A stretch of DNA of 64,000 nucleotides, from assembly GCA_031556725.1 (NCBI GenBank), contig JAVBSL010000013.1:62001-126000 (forward strand), written 5' to 3'. Both the position numbers and the translations under genes were made by a program. The notes under the pieces are model-generated. The model did not search any database and was not told where the DNA came from. It saw nothing but the letters and a program-made list of their open reading frames with translations. Numbering within the stretch: the stretch's first letter is position 1; each line of letters begins with the position of its first letter. This DNA is from UBA935 sp031556725 (GTDB lineage: Bacteria > Bacillota > Clostridia > Lachnospirales > Lachnospiraceae). Of this stretch, positions 48,761 to 57,196 are shown in pieces.

Positions 48761-50622
48761 TGAGCGAAAATAATAATCAAACAGTAAGACCTCCCAGACG
48801 AATGGGTCCCGGCGGCGGGCATGGACCCGGAGGCATGATGCCGGGAGAAAAAGCTAAGGATTTTAAGGGTACTGTAAGAAAACTGCTAAATTATATGGGA
48901 AGGTATAAATTTGCCTTAATCGCGGTAGCTATTTTTGCCGTTGGCAGTACTATATTTAATATCAGAGGCCCAAAGGTTTTAAGTGAAGGTATTACCGAAT
49001 TGTTTAACGGCTATATAGGTAAGGTACAGGGAACCGGAGCGATTGACTTTGAAAAAATCGGAAATATTCTGCTTAGGCTGTTGGCACTATATGGAATCAG
49101 CGCAGTCCTGTCCTTTATCCAGGGCTGGATCATGACGAATATATCACAAAAACTAAGCTTCAGATTTAGGCGGGAGCTTTCGGAAAAGATCAACCGGATG
49201 CCCATGAAATACTTTGAATCCAATGCAGTAGGTGACATCCTTTCCCGAATTACCAATGATGTGGATACATTGGGGCAGAGTTTGAATCAGAGTGTTACCA
49301 CATTGATTACCTCGGTAGCGACCATTATTGGTGTTTTGTATATGATGCTCAGCATCAGTCCCTTAATGACGCTGATTGCCTTGGTAATCCTGCCGGTTAC
49401 CGGAGGATTGATTGGCTTTGTTATTAAGAAATCCCAGAAGCATTTTATTGCCCAGCAAGAATATTTGGGAAAGATCAATGGCCAGATTGAAGAGGTATAC
49501 AGCGGTCATAATATTGTTAAGGTATTTAACCGGGAAAAGGATACCGTTGAAGAATTTGATAAAACCAACGAAGTACTTTATCAATCTGCTTGGAAATCTC
49601 AGTTTATCTCGGGAATGATGATGCCTATTATGAACTTTGTGGGCAATTTGGGTTATGTGGCAGTAGCGGTAAGCGGTAGTATATTGACCATTAAGGGCGT
49701 TATTAAAATCGGTGATATACAGGCATTTATCCAATATGTCAGAAACTTTACCCAGCCCATCCAGCAGATTGCACAGGTTTCCAATATGCTGCAGTCTACA
49801 GCCGCCGCCGCTGAGCGTGTATTTGAGTTCCTGGGTGAAGAGGAAGAAGAACAGACCGTGCCTCATCCGGTAAAACTGGAAATGAAGGGAGAAGTAACCT
49901 TTGATCATGTACAGTTTGGTTATGATCCGGAGAAGATTATTATTAATGACTTCAGTTGTAATGTGGAGCCGGGTAAAATGGTTGCCATCGTGGGACCTAC
50001 CGGAGCCGGAAAAACCACCATGGTTAAATTGCTGATGCGATTCTATGATGTCAACAGCGGTGCCATTAAAGTAGACGGACACGATATCAAAGACTTCAAC
50101 CGCAGTGAATTGCGAGAGAACTTTGGTATGGTCCTGCAGGATACCTGGCTGTTTAAAGGAACTATTATGGAAAATATCCGTTACGGTAATCTGGACGCTA
50201 CCGATGAAGAAGTAATTGCTGCTGCCAAGGCGGCTCACGCCCATCGTTTCATCCAGACCCTGCCGGAAGGCTACCAGATGGAGTTAAACGAAGATGCCAG
50301 CAATGTTTCTCAGGGGCAGAAGCAGTTACTGACCATTGCCAGAGCTATTCTTGCCAACAATCCTATCCTGATACTGGATGAGGCAACCAGCTCGGTAGAT
50401 ACCAGAACCGAAGCCCGGATCCAGAAAGCCATGACCAATCTCATGAAAGGCCGCACCAGCTTCGTAATCGCCCACCGCCTGTCCACCATCAAGGATGCCG
50501 ATGTAATCCTGGTTATGAAAGACGGCGACATCGTGGAACAGGGTAACCACGAAGAACTCCTGCAAAAAGGCGGCTTCTACGCCGAATTATATAACTCACA
50601 GTTTGAGCAGGCTACGGCGTGA
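48760..50622 (+). CDS. ABC exporter half-transporter B (active catalytic site)
   Basis: A 620-aa membrane/ATPase fusion, partner of the preceding protein. The N-terminus is Pro/Gly/Met-rich (residues about 8-30), followed by six membrane segments and an ATPase domain from about 370. Walker A GPTGAGKTT (about 411), Walker B LILDEATSS with the catalytic Glu, and H-loop IAHRLST are intact. The signature is altered to NVSQGQKQ. The consensus ATP site is thus made by this protein's Walker motifs and the partner's SGGQ. Sixth-segment and coupling-helix sequence 'RMPMKYFESNAVGDILSRIT' is typical. ATG overlaps the upstream stop codon. Confidence 0.93.
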   Translation: MSENNNQTVRPPRRMGPGGGHGPGGMMPGEKAKDFKGTVRKLLNYMGRYKFALIAVAIFAVGSTIFNIRGPKVLSEGITELFNGYIGKVQGTGAIDFEKIGNILLRLLALYGISAVLSFIQGWIMTNISQKLSFRFRRELSEKINRMPMKYFESNAVGDILSRITNDVDTLGQSLNQSVTTLITSVATIIGVLYMMLSISPLMTLIALVILPVTGGLIGFVIKKSQKHFIAQQEYLGKINGQIEEVYSGHNIVKVFNREKDTVEEFDKTNEVLYQSAWKSQFISGMMMPIMNFVGNLGYVAVAVSGSILTIKGVIKIGDIQAFIQYVRNFTQPIQQIAQVSNMLQSTAAAAERVFEFLGEEEEEQTVPHPVKLEMKGEVTFDHVQFGYDPEKIIINDFSCNVEPGKMVAIVGPTGAGKTTMVKLLMRFYDVNSGAIKVDGHDIKDFNRSELRENFGMVLQDTWLFKGTIMENIRYGNLDATDEEVIAAAKAAHAHRFIQTLPEGYQMELNEDASNVSQGQKQLLTIARAILANNPILILDEATSSVDTRTEARIQKAMTNLMKGRTSFVIAHRLSTIKDADVILVMKDGDIVEQGNHEELLQKGGFYAELYNSQFEQATA

Positions 50623-50651
50623 GGTTGTGAAGGTTGAGGTTGTGAAGCCCG

Positions 50652-50861
50652 CAGGGTCAGGTTAAGGTCAGAACCCGCAAAGAGTACCGCATTTATTCTG
50701 TTCCAATCCTGTTTTGCCAAACACTCCAGTGAGCCTTAAGCGAAATTCGTGTTCGCAAAAGTAGGCTCCACGAATTTAAGTCTCACTTTCATGGCAAAAA
50801 GGGATTTTCACAGAATAAATGCGGTATTTCGTTGCGGGCTTCTGACCTTAACCTGACCCTG
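50652..50861. repeat. 210-bp long palindrome (second palindromic element)
   Basis: The outer arms are perfectly inverted over about 21 bp (50652-50672 with 50841-50861). Inner blocks stay complementary with small offsets: CCGCATTTATTCTG (50687-50700) with 50813-50826, TTTTGCCA (50712-50719) with 50792-50799, and GTGAG..TTAAG..ATTCGTG (about 50729-50751) with 50767-50786. The centre is near 50757. No sequence similarity to the palindrome at 8021-8271 beyond the design. It lies just after the exporter operon and could be a terminator-like giant hairpin or a non-autonomous mobile element. The rest of the gap, 50862-50989, shows nothing I can support. Confidence 0.8.
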
Positions 50862-50989
50862 TCGGAGCCCGGCAAAGTAATAGACACGCCAGTCCCCTTC
50901 ACTACCCTCCCCCGCCGTATTATTCCAAAACCCTACAAAAAAAAGCACCATCCCCAAAGCTCCTACGTCTTCAAAAATGGTACTCACAG

Positions 50990-51062
50990 TGCGCCTCCAG
51001 GGACTCGAACCCTGGACAAATAGATTAAGAGTCTACTGCTCTACCAACTGAGCTAGAGGCGC
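50990..51062 (-). tRNA. tRNA-Lys (anticodon CUU)
   Basis: Read on the minus strand the 73-nt gene has a full cloverleaf: acceptor GCGCCTC/GAGGCGC, D arm GCTC-AGTTGGTA-GAGC, anticodon stem GTAGA/TCTAT with loop CTCTTAA (anticodon CTT), a 5-nt variable loop, T arm CAGGG-TTCGAGT-CCCTG, and discriminator A. CCA is not encoded. Confidence 0.97.
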
Positions 51063-51096
51063 ATACGTTATTAAGTTTGTTTGCAACGCAAATGTT

Positions 51097-51125
51097 ATTA
51101 TAGTATAATGATTTGTGCTTTGCAA
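51097..51125 (-). promoter_or_regulatory. Promoter of tRNA-Lys
   Basis: Minus strand: TTGCAA (51125-51120), 17-nt spacer, TATAAT (51102-51097), about 34 nt before the mature tRNA 5' end. Confidence 0.75.
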
Positions 51126-51172
51126 GTGTTTTTTTGAAAAAAACAGGAATATAAAGAAAAAAAGGTGTAAAT

Positions 51173-51961
51173 ATGATATTTGAGAGCCATGCGCACTATG
51201 ATGATGAAGCTTTTGACGAGGATCGTGAAGCATTATTGTCATCCATGCAGGAAAAGGGGATAGGGTATATTGTTAATGTGGGAGCGGGGATAGAGACTTC
51301 GGAAAAGTCACTTGAGCTTGCGAGGAAGTATGATTTTATTTATGCGGCATTGGGGGTACATCCCGGTGGAGCGGAAGAGCTTAACGAAGAGAACTTTCAG
51401 TGGCTTACCGAAAGCTGTCGGTCTTATCATATAAAAAGTAATGGGAAAGTAGTTGCGGTGGGTGAAATCGGGCTGGATTATTACTGGCCGGAGCCGGCGA
51501 AGGAGCTGCAGCGGCAGTGGTTTGAAAGACAGCTTCTTATGGCGAAGGAAGTTGCACTTCCGGTTATCATTCATTCCCGGGATGCGGCTAAGGATACTGT
51601 GGATATGATGGAGCAGTTTCATGCCGGGGATTTGGGCGGAGTGATTCATTGCTATTCTTATACGAAGGAAACGGCAAGGGAATTTTTAAATATGGATTAC
51701 CATATCGGTATTGGCGGGGTGGTTACTTTTTCCAATGCTAAGAAATTGAAGGAAGCTGTGGAATATATTCCGCTGGAAAAAATTCTGCTGGAAACCGATT
51801 GTCCGTATCTGGCACCGATGCCCTACCGGGGAAAAAGAAATTCTTCCTTATATATTCCCTATATAGCTGAAGAAATAGCCCATATAAAAGGAATAGATAA
51901 GGAAGAAGTAATTGCGGTTACAGCCGATAATGCTAAAAAATTATTCCATATTAAAATATAG
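51173..51961 (+). CDS. tatD: TatD-family metal-dependent hydrolase/DNase
   Basis: A 262-aa cytosolic TIM-barrel nuclease. Metal-site motifs: 'IFESHAHYDDEAFDED' (HxH, about 5-7), 'VAVGEIGLDYYW' (Glu, about 98), 'PVIIHSRDAAKDT' (His), 'GVIHCYSYTKETA' (His) and 'ILLETDCPYLAP' (Asp, about 207). Family members are 3'-5' exonucleases on DNA or RNA with a role in repair. ATG after AAAAAGGTGTAA. Its 3' end overlaps the last 21 nt of the convergent small gene. Confidence 0.94.
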   Translation: MIFESHAHYDDEAFDEDREALLSSMQEKGIGYIVNVGAGIETSEKSLELARKYDFIYAALGVHPGGAEELNEENFQWLTESCRSYHIKSNGKVVAVGEIGLDYYWPEPAKELQRQWFERQLLMAKEVALPVIIHSRDAAKDTVDMMEQFHAGDLGGVIHCYSYTKETAREFLNMDYHIGIGGVVTFSNAKKLKEAVEYIPLEKILLETDCPYLAPMPYRGKRNSSLYIPYIAEEIAHIKGIDKEEVIAVTADNAKKLFHIKI

Positions 51962-52204
51962 AGCAATATTAAAGGGACGTCCGCCGATTTTGAGGATACT
52001 AACGTTTTCTGATAATTGAACACCGTAAGATAGCACTCCATGTTCAACATAAATGGTTTGGTACCAGCGATGTCCACCTGCCTTTTCAAAGGAACTGGGG
52101 GAAAAACCAGTCATGGCAAAACCAGCTCCGGCAATGATAAAACCTACTAATAACAGGATAAGGCTACCACTCAAACATTTCTTTTTAAAATTTTGAATTT
52201 TCAT
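51941..52204 (-). CDS. Short membrane protein, probably a truncated DUF4097-type gene
   Basis: An 87-aa protein with a basic start and one membrane segment (about 14-33: LILLLVGFIIAGAGFAMTGF). The following stretch 'VLSYGVQLSENVSILKIG' looks like the beginning of the beta-repeat domain of DUF4097 proteins. In the usual PadR-DUF1700-DUF4097 operon the third protein is about 250-300 aa. Here the frame runs into the end of the tatD gene and stops. So it is most likely a 3'-truncated gene, though it may still make a small membrane protein. Its ATG overlaps the DUF1700 stop by 4 nt. Confidence 0.55.
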   Translation of the reverse strand: MKIQNFKKKCLSGSLILLLVGFIIAGAGFAMTGFSPSSFEKAGGHRWYQTIYVEHGVLSYGVQLSENVSILKIGGRPFNIALYFNME

Positions 52205-52785
52205 GGTTTTATGCTCCTTTTCACTTTATTGTAAAAATATAGGGTTATTCTTTTGGTTTCAAAAGCAAACTTTTTAACCAGAGGAATGGTAGCTAAGGTT
52301 AAGAGGATGGATATTCCCAGGGAAGCAACACCTAAGCCCAATTGGGTTAAGCCTACCGGAAAGCTGCCGGTCATAACGAAAGGGGCACCGATAATGCTGA
52401 CTAAGGAGGCTACGAAGAAGGTAATTGCACCCATGCCGGTAGCAAAAGGAATGCACCATAATGCAAAATAAACACAAAAAATGGTAAGTAAAGCTGTCAG
52501 CAGCAGCATACCCCACAGCGGAAAGCCCAGAACCAACAAAATAATTAAGACAACTTTATTGCTCACCGGGGGTATAGGCAGAATCACCGTATCTGCTTCC
52601 GATAAGATTTCTTTTGCAACATCGTCAGGCTTGCCGACCTTTTCTACAGCAGCCTCCTCCGACAGACCGTCTTCCATATAATCGGCGATCATTTCATCAT
52701 AATAGGTAATAAATTTTTCTCTTTCTGCTTTTTGCATCCGCTTCAGGCAGATGTCTAGTTCACTCAAAAAATTTGTTTTGTTCAT
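52201..52785 (-). CDS. DUF1700 membrane protein
   Basis: A 194-aa protein. The N-terminal about 70 residues are a helical cytosolic module ('FLSELDICLKRMQKAEREKF', 'DYMEDGLSEEAAVEKVGKPD', 'VAKEIL') diagnostic of DUF1700. Three to four membrane segments follow (about 82-180). The C-terminus is basic. It overlaps both the PadR gene and the next gene by 4 nt. The family is regularly found behind PadR regulators and is thought to be a membrane stress or envelope module; the molecular role is not known. Confidence 0.88.
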   Translation of the reverse strand: MNKTNFLSELDICLKRMQKAEREKFITYYDEMIADYMEDGLSEEAAVEKVGKPDDVAKEILSEADTVILPIPPVSNKVVLIILLVLGFPLWGMLLLTALLTIFCVYFALWCIPFATGMGAITFFVASLVSIIGAPFVMTGSFPVGLTQLGLGVASLGISILLTLATIPLVKKFAFETKRITLYFYNKVKRSIKP

Positions 52786-53096
52786 TTGTCTTCTCCTCCC
52801 TTAATAAATTCATAAATCCGCATAACCTGGTTCCAGTCCTCCAGAAATTCTTTCATGTGCTCATTTCCGGCTTCGGTAATCCGATAATACTTTCGCAGCC
52901 GGCTGTCATGCTCCACGGAATAGGTTTCCAGATAAGAAGCCGCCTCTAATCGTTTCAGAATGGGATAAAGGGTTGACTCCGGGATTTCTATACAAGTAGA
53001 AATATCCTTTACGATCTGATAACCATAAGAGTCCGATTTCTTAAGAACCGCAAGAACACAGAACTCCAATAATCCTTTTTTTAGTTGAATATCCAT
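52782..53096 (-). CDS. PadR-family transcriptional regulator
   Basis: A 104-aa winged-helix regulator of the short PadR type: 'KKGLLEFCVLAVLKKSDSYG', 'YQIVKDISTCIEIPESTLYP', 'ILKRLEAASYLETYSVEHDS' and 'RLRKYYRITEAGNEHMKEFL'. The wing and dimerisation helix are both present. It heads the three-gene unit, with an inverted repeat over its own promoter, so autorepression is likely. ATG with AGGAGGTATTAAT upstream. Confidence 0.93.
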   Translation of the reverse strand: MDIQLKKGLLEFCVLAVLKKSDSYGYQIVKDISTCIEIPESTLYPILKRLEAASYLETYSVEHDSRLRKYYRITEAGNEHMKEFLEDWNQVMRIYEFIKGGEDK

Positions 53097-53110
53097 ATTA
53101 ATACCTCCTT

Positions 53111-53148
53111 ACACATTATACTATACAATACAGAGTATAGTGTGTCAA
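53111..53148 (-). promoter_or_regulatory. padR promoter with operator
   Basis: Minus strand TTGACA (53148-53143), 17-nt spacer, TATAGT (53125-53120). ACACATTATACT (53111-53122) and AGTATAGTGTGT (53134-53145) form a 12-bp inverted repeat with one mismatch that spans the promoter, fitting a PadR dimer site. Confidence 0.75.
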
Positions 53149-53214
53149 GTAGTATTATTTTCTTTTTTACAAAATTAGGATATAATAATAAAAAATAATG
53201 AGAAGGAGTATTTT

Positions 53215-53613
53215 ATGACACAGGAGGAAGCAATTCGTCAGGCATTGCAATTACTATACGAGTGGGCCGGTAATCTTTGCCAATATGCCGGTGAGGATGA
53301 AGCATTTTTAAAAGACTTCTGGGACAGGCTGTGCAGTGCTCCGGAAATATTGCAGGAATTCTCCTGCTATTACGATACCCGGAATTTTCTTTGTGAAGCC
53401 GCCATTGAAGGCTGTACCATTGCCGATATTCTGGTATGGCAGATTGATCATTTTAAAGCTCACCTGGATAAAGGGGAAGAAGATATGAAGTTCAATGGGG
53501 ATAAGATGATTCTATACGCCTTTGATACGATGCTGAAAATGAAAGAAGATCCGGCACCTTATTTAAGGAAAATGCGGGAAGAAACAGGAACCGATTACCC
53601 CGATAAAATATAA
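53215..53613 (+). CDS. Hypothetical 132-aa protein
   Basis: A small acidic, mostly helical cytosolic protein without membrane segment. I do not recognise the family. Noticeable parts are an aromatic/acidic first half ('LLYEWAGNLCQYAGEDEAFL', 'CYYDTRNFLCEAAIEGCTI') and 'DILVWQIDHFKAHLDKGEED' near residue 62-82. ATG with AGAAGGAG upstream. It lies 19 nt before rsmA on the same strand and may be co-transcribed with it. A GC-matched coding composition and good ribosome binding site support a real gene. Confidence 0.75.
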   Translation: MTQEEAIRQALQLLYEWAGNLCQYAGEDEAFLKDFWDRLCSAPEILQEFSCYYDTRNFLCEAAIEGCTIADILVWQIDHFKAHLDKGEEDMKFNGDKMILYAFDTMLKMKEDPAPYLRKMREETGTDYPDKI

Positions 53614-53632
53614 ATGCAGAAAGCGAGATAAT

Positions 53633-54493
53633 ATGGCAACTTTAGGGATTCCTTCTAATACAATAGAAATACTGCAAAAATATAACTTTACCATTCAGAA
53701 AAAGTACGGACAAAATTTTCTGGTTGATCCCCATGTATTGGAAAAAATTATCACAGCATCAGAGATCACCAAAGAAGATTGTGTTCTGGAAATCGGCCCC
53801 GGGCTTGGAACGATGACCCAGTATCTGGCCGAGCAGGCCGGACAGGTAGTGGCGGTGGAGATTGACAAGGTATTGATTCCGATTCTAAGAGATACTCTTT
53901 CGGAATATGATAATGTTACCATTATTAATGAAGATGTTTTAAAAATAGATATTAACCAGCTGGTAACAGAGAAAAATAACGGGAAACCGGTTAAGGTGGT
54001 AGCAAATCTTCCCTATTATATAACTACGCCTATCATCATGGCTCTTTTTGAACAGAAGGTTCCGCTGAAAAGTATTACCATTATGGTACAAAAAGAGGTG
54101 GCTGACCGGATGCAGGTTGGTCCCGGAACGAAGGATTACGGTGCGTTATCGCTGGCGGTTCAGTATTATGCCAAACCGGAGATCGTTGCAATCGTTCCGC
54201 CTAATTGTTTTATCCCCCGGCCCAATGTCAGCAGTGCGGTGATCCGCCTGACCAGACATGAAGTACCGCCCGTAGAAGTTACCGATGAAAGTTTTCTTTT
54301 TGCAATTATCCGGGCTTCTTTTAATCAAAGACGAAAAACACTGGCCAATGGGTTGGCCAATGCCGGTAATTTGCAGTTGACCAGAGAGCAAGTAACCGAT
54401 GCCTTAAAAAAGATGAATTTAAGTGAAACAATCAGAGGAGAGGCATTAACCTTATCTCAGTTTGCAGAGCTTGCCAATCTTTTAACAAAGTAA
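53633..54493 (+). CDS. rsmA: 16S rRNA dimethyladenosine transferase
   Basis: A 286-aa SAM-dependent methyltransferase that dimethylates the two adjacent adenosines near the 3' end of 16S rRNA (KsgA). 'KKYGQNFLVDPHVLEKI' (about 22-38), SAM motif I 'VLEIGPGLGTMTQYLAE' (about 53-69), acidic 'VVAVEIDKVLIP', motif IV 'VVANLPYYITTPIIM' (N-L-P-Y, about 122) and the C-terminal 'CFIPRPNVSSAVIRL' and 'FNQRRKTLANGL' are all standard. The upstream ribosome binding site is weak (GCGAGATAAT). Confidence 0.97.
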   Translation: MATLGIPSNTIEILQKYNFTIQKKYGQNFLVDPHVLEKIITASEITKEDCVLEIGPGLGTMTQYLAEQAGQVVAVEIDKVLIPILRDTLSEYDNVTIINEDVLKIDINQLVTEKNNGKPVKVVANLPYYITTPIIMALFEQKVPLKSITIMVQKEVADRMQVGPGTKDYGALSLAVQYYAKPEIVAIVPPNCFIPRPNVSSAVIRLTRHEVPPVEVTDESFLFAIIRASFNQRRKTLANGLANAGNLQLTREQVTDALKKMNLSETIRGEALTLSQFAELANLLTK

Positions 54494-54645
54494 GGATCAG
54501 ATACAACATATATGGATATATTTGTCATTTTATCGCCATATGTTGATAAAATCCACTATTATATTTTGACATTCACAGTCCCATATGGTAAACTTAAAAA
54601 ATGAAAATAGGGTGACTATCGATAAAAATGTAAGAGGTGAGTACC

Positions 54646-57177
54646 TTGGATAAATACGAATACAAAGTACGTGTAGAAGAAATGAAAACGTTAATTGCAG
54701 AAGGAGACTATGAGGCGGCAGCAGCAATTGCCGATACCATTGATTGGCGCAGAGTGAAAAGTGTTATGATGCTTTGTACGGTCAGTGATGTATATAAGAT
54801 CAACCGCCGCTATGAGGAAAGTAAGGAAATTCTGCTTTTAGCATATGAAAGGCATCCGGGAGGACGCCTTATTGTATATTCACTTTGTGAATTGTGCTTG
54901 AAGCTGGGTGAGTTTGTACAGGCGATTGAGTATTATAAAGAATTCGTGCAGGTAGCGCCAAAAGACAGTGGCCGTTACATTTTACAATATAAGATATATG
55001 AAGCGCAGGACGTAAGTCTGGAAGAGCGGATTGCTGTTCTGGAAGAGCTGAAGAGAAGAGATTATCGGGAAAAATGGGCATATGAGCTGGCCTATTTATA
55101 TCACCGTGTGGGTCTTGGCTCAAAGTGTGTAGAAGAGTGTAATGAGTTATTTGCCAGCTGGGGTGAAGGCCGGTATGTTACAAAGGCATTGGAGTTAAAG
55201 CAGCTTCATGCGCCCCTTACGGACGAGCAGGCAGTCAGCTTGGAAAAAGCAAAGCAAAGCGTTGCCTACAGCGAATTGGACAATTACCGGGAGGAGTTTA
55301 GCAATTCGGCAGATGAGGAAGAAGACTCCGAGGCAAGCTCCGCAGATTATAATGAAGCAGAAGAAGAATCTTCCATGGAATTTGATACCAGGGAATATAA
55401 TTTTGAGGAAAGGCAGGAAATACCTCAGGAATCAGAGGAAATGGACATTCGCATTAAGCCGGTGGACGTAAGCCAGTATAATACCATTAATTTACAGCAG
55501 GAACTGGCTGAAAGTATGAAGGAGATTCTTTTTGAAAATCCGGACGTTGAAGCACCGGAACCGGAAGCACAAATACTTCCGGAACGAAACCCTACCGATG
55601 AAATACGAATGATTAATGAGACGGAAGTATATTTTGGAGATACGGCCGATATAGGAGTACAGGAAGAAATAGTGCCGCAGCCCGTTCAGGAAACCATAAC
55701 GGAATTACCACAGAATGACAAGACCTCTTTAAGTAATACCGGTATTATTAAAACTTTTATAAAGCCTTCCGGATATGATGAAATCCTTACCCAGGAATAT
55801 GACGGACAAATCGGCCTGGTTATGCCGGAAGAAGAGAAAATAGAAAAGCAGATTACCGGTCAGCTTAGAATTGAAGATATCCTTGCTGAATGGGAAAGAC
55901 AGAAAAGGGAAATCGAGCAAAAGCGCATGGAGGAAGTGCGTACTAAGGTTAGAAAGCAAACGGATACTTTGTTTGCGAACTTTGATGAAGAAACAAAGAC
56001 AGGCCTGTTGGAAAAACTGGAAAAAGCAATGGTGGCGGCGGTTATCAAGGAAGAAGAATCCAAAAGAGGTGCGCCGAACATTATTAAGGTTGCCGACATA
56101 GGCGCAGAAGATAAACCGGGTGAGAAGGAACTGCATGAAGATTTGCAGAATGCAGAGCCCGAGGATGAAGAGATTCAAAGAATGCTTTCTATGGAAGATG
56201 AGTTGCCGGAAGCAGAAGAAAATGCTGCGGAAGAAGAAACCGCTATGGATGAAGAGATATCTATAGAGGAAGAGATTTCGGCAGAAGAAATATTTGCGGA
56301 GGAAGAAGAGCCTGCGGATACGAAAGAGCTTGCAGAGGAAGAAGCCCCCGAAGCCCCGGAAGCACTTGCGGAGGAGGAAACATCTACGGCCGCGGAAGCA
56401 TCGGGAGAGGGATCGAATTCGCCCCACCGAGAGCTGAGTGATAGTGAAAATGAAGCTTTTGGCCGTTTTGTTCATCATAAGAGAACAAAACGCCAGCTAA
56501 TCGAAGTACTTGATAATATCAGTTTGGCGGCGTACACCGGAAATGTAATCATTACCGGTGAAGAGGGAACGGGAGCCATTCAGGTGGCAAAAGGACTGAT
56601 TAAGGAAGTACAGCAATCCGATAGCAATTTCTCCGGAAAAGTGGCCAAAGTATCGGCCGATACACTTAATAAAAAGGATGTTACAGCAACCCTTTCCAAA
56701 TTAGAGAACGGTGCCATTATTATTGAAAGAGCATCCCGAATGAAAGGGGAAACCGTAAAGAAACTGCTGAAGGTGCTGGAACAGGAAAATACCGGTTATA
56801 TTGTTATCCTGGAAGATATTAAGCCGGCTATGAATGAATTAATTGAGTCATACGAAGAACTGGGGAAAGCATTTAATCTTCGAATTGATTTGGAAGCATT
56901 GGACGATCAGTCATTGGTGGCATTTGCCAGAAAATATGCCGAGGAGTTGGAGTATTCTATTGATGAATTTGGGGTTTTAGCATTACATACCAGGATAGCG
57001 GACATGCAGACCAGCGATCATGAGGTAACGGTTGCAGAGGTTCAGGAGATGGTAGAAGAGGCAATTTATTTTGCGGATAAGAAAAATCCGAAGCATTTCT
57101 TTGACATTCTTGTGGGTAAGCGATATGATGAAGATGATATGATAATCTTAAGGGAAAAAGACTTCATGCATTATTAA
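54646..57177 (+). CDS. TPR protein with acidic linker and degenerate AAA+ domain
   Basis: An 843-aa cytosolic protein. Residues about 1-185 are helical TPR-like repeats ('GDYEAAAAIADTIDWRRVKS', 'RRYEESKEILLLAYERHPGG', 'GEFVQAIEYYKEFVQVAPKD'). About 205-600 is a very acidic, low-complexity region with Glu/Ala runs. About 610-843 resembles a CbxX/SpoVK-type AAA+ module, but the P-loop reads GEEGTGAIQ (no Lys-Thr/Ser) and the Walker B region reads AIIIERAS (no Asp-Glu). ATP hydrolysis is therefore unlikely, and it is probably a scaffold. TTG at 54646 chosen for AGAGGTG upstream; a GTG at 54637 overlaps that site. glgB follows after 19 nt. Confidence 0.8.
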   Translation: MDKYEYKVRVEEMKTLIAEGDYEAAAAIADTIDWRRVKSVMMLCTVSDVYKINRRYEESKEILLLAYERHPGGRLIVYSLCELCLKLGEFVQAIEYYKEFVQVAPKDSGRYILQYKIYEAQDVSLEERIAVLEELKRRDYREKWAYELAYLYHRVGLGSKCVEECNELFASWGEGRYVTKALELKQLHAPLTDEQAVSLEKAKQSVAYSELDNYREEFSNSADEEEDSEASSADYNEAEEESSMEFDTREYNFEERQEIPQESEEMDIRIKPVDVSQYNTINLQQELAESMKEILFENPDVEAPEPEAQILPERNPTDEIRMINETEVYFGDTADIGVQEEIVPQPVQETITELPQNDKTSLSNTGIIKTFIKPSGYDEILTQEYDGQIGLVMPEEEKIEKQITGQLRIEDILAEWERQKREIEQKRMEEVRTKVRKQTDTLFANFDEETKTGLLEKLEKAMVAAVIKEEESKRGAPNIIKVADIGAEDKPGEKELHEDLQNAEPEDEEIQRMLSMEDELPEAEENAAEEETAMDEEISIEEEISAEEIFAEEEEPADTKELAEEEAPEAPEALAEEETSTAAEASGEGSNSPHRELSDSENEAFGRFVHHKRTKRQLIEVLDNISLAAYTGNVIITGEEGTGAIQVAKGLIKEVQQSDSNFSGKVAKVSADTLNKKDVTATLSKLENGAIIIERASRMKGETVKKLLKVLEQENTGYIVILEDIKPAMNELIESYEELGKAFNLRIDLEALDDQSLVAFARKYAEELEYSIDEFGVLALHTRIADMQTSDHEVTVAEVQEMVEEAIYFADKKNPKHFFDILVGKRYDEDDMIILREKDFMHY

Positions 57178-57196
57178 GAAGGCTTAGGAGGAAAAT

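Noticed and set aside
49363..50244. 293-codon minus-strand ORF opposite the second exporter gene
   Set aside because: It is antisense to a well-supported ABC transporter; length comes from codon bias of the real gene.
50832..51242. Small ORFs on both strands around the tRNA
   Set aside because: They cross the palindrome arm or the tRNA gene itself and lack ribosome binding sites.
56161..56400. Tandem repeat in the acidic linker region
   Set aside because: The Glu-rich stretch has no fixed period; it is low complexity, not a true repeat.
55729..56478. 249-codon minus-strand ORF rich in Phe, Arg and Cys
   Set aside because: It is the mirror of the Glu/Ala-rich linker of the TPR protein; GAA/GAG codons read backwards give TTC/CTC. 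No ribosome binding site.
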